The translations under genes and the position numbers were made by a program. Positions 63,913-64,000 of a stretch of 64,000 nt of DNA are shown here, in pieces; position 1 is the stretch's first letter; the number at the start of each line of letters is the position of its first letter. The notes below the pieces were generated by a model. It searched no databases and was not told where the DNA came from. It saw only the letters and a program-made list of their open reading frames with translations. This DNA comes from Paragorgia papillata (Eukaryota > Cnidaria > Anthozoa > Scleralcyonacea > Coralliidae), in assembly GCA_035771165.1 (NCBI GenBank), contig JAWNZC010000311.1:2665001-2729000 (forward strand), in the 5' to 3' direction.

Positions 63913-64000
63913 AAAATAGTTACCTTCTTGTTGTATCTACTGCGCATGCGCGAGTAGATACATTGCTGTCGTGCGTGTAATGTAATATAAGGGTAGGAAA

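Overview
This is a eukaryotic, metazoan window with low G+C, dense microsatellites, long G/C homopolymer runs and a very high load of transposable elements. Host genes are almost absent. The best guess is a cnidarian, probably an anthozoan such as a sea anemone or coral. That rests on the combination of CR1/jockey-type, R2/NeSL-type and Penelope-like retroelements, gypsy elements with very short LTRs, the mix of MITEs, and spliced F-type (fucose-binding) lectin exons. It is inference by resemblance, and another marine invertebrate cannot be excluded.

Layout. 1-15.3 kb: the tail of a gypsy element with a 121-bp LTR, then a series of MITEs and hairpin elements, several with readable target-site duplications, in otherwise gene-free DNA. 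15.7-23.36 kb: a 2.1-kb fold-back element with long inverted arms, split by a 5.57-kb LINE flanked by AAACTGT. The first ORF of that LINE begins with a ubiquitin-like domain, followed by a coiled coil and an SGNH/GDSL-type esterase. A 365-bp MITE has in turn jumped into the esterase region. 23.4-31.2 kb: relics of another LINE, a SAP-like pseudogene, a Penelope-like element, a TTAA-flanked piggyBac-like MITE, a SINE and further MITEs. 31.2-37.2 kb: a giant near-perfect palindrome of about 6 kb with a 73-bp spacer. Each arm holds the same 100-codon gene with a TATA box, decayed tandem copies of it, a 20-bp minisatellite, a pure polypyrimidine tract, and an AP-1-site array at its outer end. 38.3-42.2 kb: a decayed minus-strand gypsy element whose gag-pol contains a MYND zinc finger between the CCHC knuckle and the protease. 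43.5-50.6 kb: two tandem F-type lectin genes on the minus strand, the only clear host genes. 51.5-57.1 kb: a dead LINE split by an essentially complete gypsy element with identical 111-bp LTRs. 58.2-62.6 kb: two minus-strand LINEs, one R2/NeSL-like and one CR1-like. 62.6-64 kb: dispersed repeats and an 81-bp satellite.

How it works together. Most of the window is a record of nested transposition. The elements with the most intact coding are the gypsy copy at 52.1-56.7 kb (gag and pol in one frame, separated by a single UAG) and the 100-codon gene duplicated in the palindrome. The lectin exons keep the full fucose-binding signature in both paralogues and look functional as domains. No signal-peptide exon could be assigned to them with certainty. 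No tRNA, rRNA or CRISPR was seen. All splice sites, domain calls and element ends were read by eye and not computed.
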